DNA from: Paraperibacillus esterisolvens
GTDB taxonomy: Bacteria > Bacillota > Bacilli > Bacillales > DSM-1321
Direction of reading: 5' to 3'
Length of the DNA stretch: 64,000 bases
Assembly: GCF_046237625.1 (NCBI RefSeq)
Contig: NZ_CP143545.1
Location: 1,364,001 to 1,428,000, forward strand
The position numbers and the translations under genes were made by a program. The notes under the pieces are model-generated. The model saw nothing but the letters and a program-made list of their open reading frames with translations, was not told where the DNA came from and made no database searches. Below, one piece after another: positions 62,351 through 64,000 of the stretch (its first letter is position 1; every line of letters begins with the position of its first letter).

Positions 62351-63121
62351 ATGATAATGACCATGAGTATCAAGCAGGCGGCAGATGCGCTTGCGCATGT
62401 AAAAGAAATGCGGGACCCCTTTTTACAGGATTGTCTCCGTGACGCCCGAAGAGGGCTGAGAGAAGCTGCAGAGAGGCGCCAAAGGGCACTGCAGAAGGAA
62501 GAGGAATCCGTCCGGAAGTTCGAAGAGATGTCACGCTATGAAAACCGGCTCAGGAGCGAGGGGTTCAGCCTGATTGCGGGCATCGATGAAGCCGGCCGCG
62601 GCCCGCTTGCCGGTCCGGTGGTGGCTGCTGCGGTCATTCTGCCTCAGAACTTCTTTCTTGCCGGCCTGAATGACTCTAAACAGATACCAAAACAAAAGCT
62701 CCGCTATTTTTATGAGTATATAAGAGAGCATGCATTATCTATTGGAATTGGCATCATCCATTCGGATGTAATAGATGAAATCAATATCTATCAGGCAGCA
62801 AAGTCTGCGATGGTCCGAAGCATTGCCGATCTTGCAGAGACTCCTGATTATCTGCTTGTAGATGCTATGGAACTCCCGGCACCTTTCCCGCAGGAATCCA
62901 TTATTAAAGGAGATGCTGCCAGCATTTCCATTGCTGCCGCCTCCATTATGGCAAAAGTAACACGGGATGAGATGATGAAGGAATATGGAAGTCATTTCCC
63001 GCAGTATAATTTTGCAAACAATGCCGGATATGGGACCCAGGAGCATCTTAAAGCCCTGGATGAATGCGGCCTGACGGCATGGCACCGCAAAAGCTTTGGC
63101 CCTGTAAAAGCATACATATAA
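62351..63121 (+). CDS. rnhB: Ribonuclease HII
   Basis: 256 aa. Type 2 RNase H with the N-terminal extension of Bacillus RNase HII (about 70 residues), then AGIDEAGRGPLAGPVVAAAV with catalytic Asp79-Glu80 and the later Asp in LLVDAMELP. It removes misinserted ribonucleotides and RNA primers. Three in-frame ATGs lie at 62351, 62357 and 62363; the first is spaced best from the GAGGTAGG site. Confidence 0.95.
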   Translation: MIMTMSIKQAADALAHVKEMRDPFLQDCLRDARRGLREAAERRQRALQKEEESVRKFEEMSRYENRLRSEGFSLIAGIDEAGRGPLAGPVVAAAVILPQNFFLAGLNDSKQIPKQKLRYFYEYIREHALSIGIGIIHSDVIDEINIYQAAKSAMVRSIADLAETPDYLLVDAMELPAPFPQESIIKGDAASISIAAASIMAKVTRDEMMKEYGSHFPQYNFANNAGYGTQEHLKALDECGLTAWHRKSFGPVKAYI

Positions 63122-63149
63122 TATCAGCGTCAAAAAAGGAGGTGAGGGT

Positions 63150-64000
63150 ATGCAGTCAGGAATTATCCAGGCAATAGGAAACCGTGCAGCTTCGGTCTCC
63201 GCCACCGCCGCTTCCTTCCGGACCGGGCAGGTGGTGCTTGGTACCGTAAGCCGGCTGTATCCCAACCAGACAGCAGAGGTGAAAATTGGACAGACTAAGC
63301 TAACCGCTTCCATAGATGCCCCCCTGGAGGCAGGGAAAAGCTATTGGTTCAAAGTGGATGCGGATGACGGGGTAACAAAACTCAGGATCCTCGAATCCAA
63401 AATGAATCAGGGAGCAGGAGAGGCCGCACAGCTTGTGAAACTGCTGGGCCTTTCTCCCGGAAAAGAAAACATGTTCATTGCTGCATTCCTTCTTAAAAAG
63501 GGTATACCGATTCATCCTCAGAATTTCGGAAACATAATTTCCTGGGCCAGGACATCTGATGATCTTAAAGGAACACTGGAAATGGCCGGGATCCTGTCAG
63601 ACAAGAACCTCCCCATCACTGAGAAAAACCTGTCCGCTATTTTCCAGATGGAGAAGGGAAAATCACTGCATTCACTGCTTGCTTTGCTGGAGTCACAGCT
63701 TGGAGAAGAACCTCAAACATCAAAGGCGGGAATTGCCTTGAAGGAAGCCCTTGCCTCCGTCACCGGAATCAGCGCCAGGAGGATGGCAGAAAGCCTGCTG
63801 AACGAGCTGGCAGTACGCGCAGTATCCGGTGGCCATAACAGCAGGATTGCAATGCATGTGCTGCAGAGCTTTGGCTTCTTTGGAGAAGAGACGACGGAGG
63901 AAGCGCTGCATAGCGGCAAGGCAGCCTTCGAAACCCTGGACCCTGATCCGGACATACCCGTGAAGCAGCGCGGAACTCTGCTGCAGGACTTGAATCAGAA
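63150..64000 (+). CDS. ylqG: YlqG, partial (runs off the window)
   Basis: Open from ATG 63150, behind AAGGAGGTGAGGG, to the window edge without a stop: 283 complete codons. It starts MQSGIIQAIGNRAASVSATA and has a small beta-rich domain (about 25-90, GQVVLGTVSRLYPNQTAEVKIG). A helical region follows. Its position after rnhB matches ylqG of B. subtilis (over 500 aa, unknown function). The missing 3' part is outside the window. Confidence 0.8.
   Translation, partial: MQSGIIQAIGNRAASVSATAASFRTGQVVLGTVSRLYPNQTAEVKIGQTKLTASIDAPLEAGKSYWFKVDADDGVTKLRILESKMNQGAGEAAQLVKLLGLSPGKENMFIAAFLLKKGIPIHPQNFGNIISWARTSDDLKGTLEMAGILSDKNLPITEKNLSAIFQMEKGKSLHSLLALLESQLGEEPQTSKAGIALKEALASVTGISARRMAESLLNELAVRAVSGGHNSRIAMHVLQSFGFFGEETTEEALHSGKAAFETLDPDPDIPVKQRGTLLQDLNQ

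Overview
The window is a chromosomal backbone segment of a Bacillaceae species (low-to-moderate GC Firmicute, endospore former). The gene order ylmH-divIVA-ileS-lspA-rluD-pyr operon-rqcH-yloB ... ffh-rpsP-rimM-trmD-rplS-rnhB-ylqG follows the Bacillus subtilis chromosome almost gene for gene. A 26-codon spoVM, RemA, FapR with its operator, PyrR attenuators and an isoleucine T-box all point to Bacillaceae. It is not B. subtilis itself: lepB sits between rplS and rbgA, galM lies between recG and fapR, the sulfate-assimilation genes usually found after pyrE are missing, and pyrB is missing from the pyr operon.

Layout. 0-6.4 kb: cell division and translation (ylmH, divIVA, T-box-ileS, lspA, an rluD-type pseudouridine synthase). 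6.4-17.4 kb: de novo UMP synthesis, with three PyrR-controlled attenuators in front of pyrR, pyrP and pyrC, then pyrC-AA-AB-K-D-F-E with overlapping genes. 17.4-37.7 kb: rqcH on the minus strand, a Ca2+ P-type ATPase, yloC-remA-gmk-rpoZ, coaBC-priA-def-fmt-rsmB-rlmN-prpC-prkC-rsgA-rpe, thiN and spoVM. 38.3-44.6 kb: rpmB (minus strand), the Asp23-like yloU with the FakA-like yloV, serine dehydratase sdaAB-sdaAA, and recG. 44.6-45.7 kb: galM on the minus strand. 46.1-49.9 kb: the FapR regulon core, fapR-plsX-fabD-fabG-acpP. 50-58 kb: rnc-smc-ftsY, then ylxM-ffh-rpsP-khpA. 58.3-64 kb: ylqD-rimM-trmD, rplS behind a probable L19 leader, lepB, rbgA, rnhB and the start of ylqG, which runs off the window.

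How the genes work together. Most clusters are housekeeping modules: pyrimidine synthesis, phospholipid and fatty acid initiation, SRP targeting (ffh, ftsY, ylxM, with signal peptidases LspA and LepB), ribosome maturation (rsgA, rbgA, rimM, trmD, rlmN, rsmB), ribosome rescue (rqcH, ylmH), initiator formylation and deformylation (fmt, def), and PASTA kinase/phosphatase signalling (prkC, prpC).

The least ordinary element is a dispersed intergenic repeat family with a period of about 21 bp. It has three clusters, near 19.8, 38.1 and 55.5 kb. Each cluster has its own variant of a TACT-NN-C-S-GAA core. The 38.1 kb array has twelve units in an alternating two-type arrangement and generates long spurious reading frames on both strands. 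No known element name could be assigned from sequence alone. The missing pyrB is the second point most worth checking.
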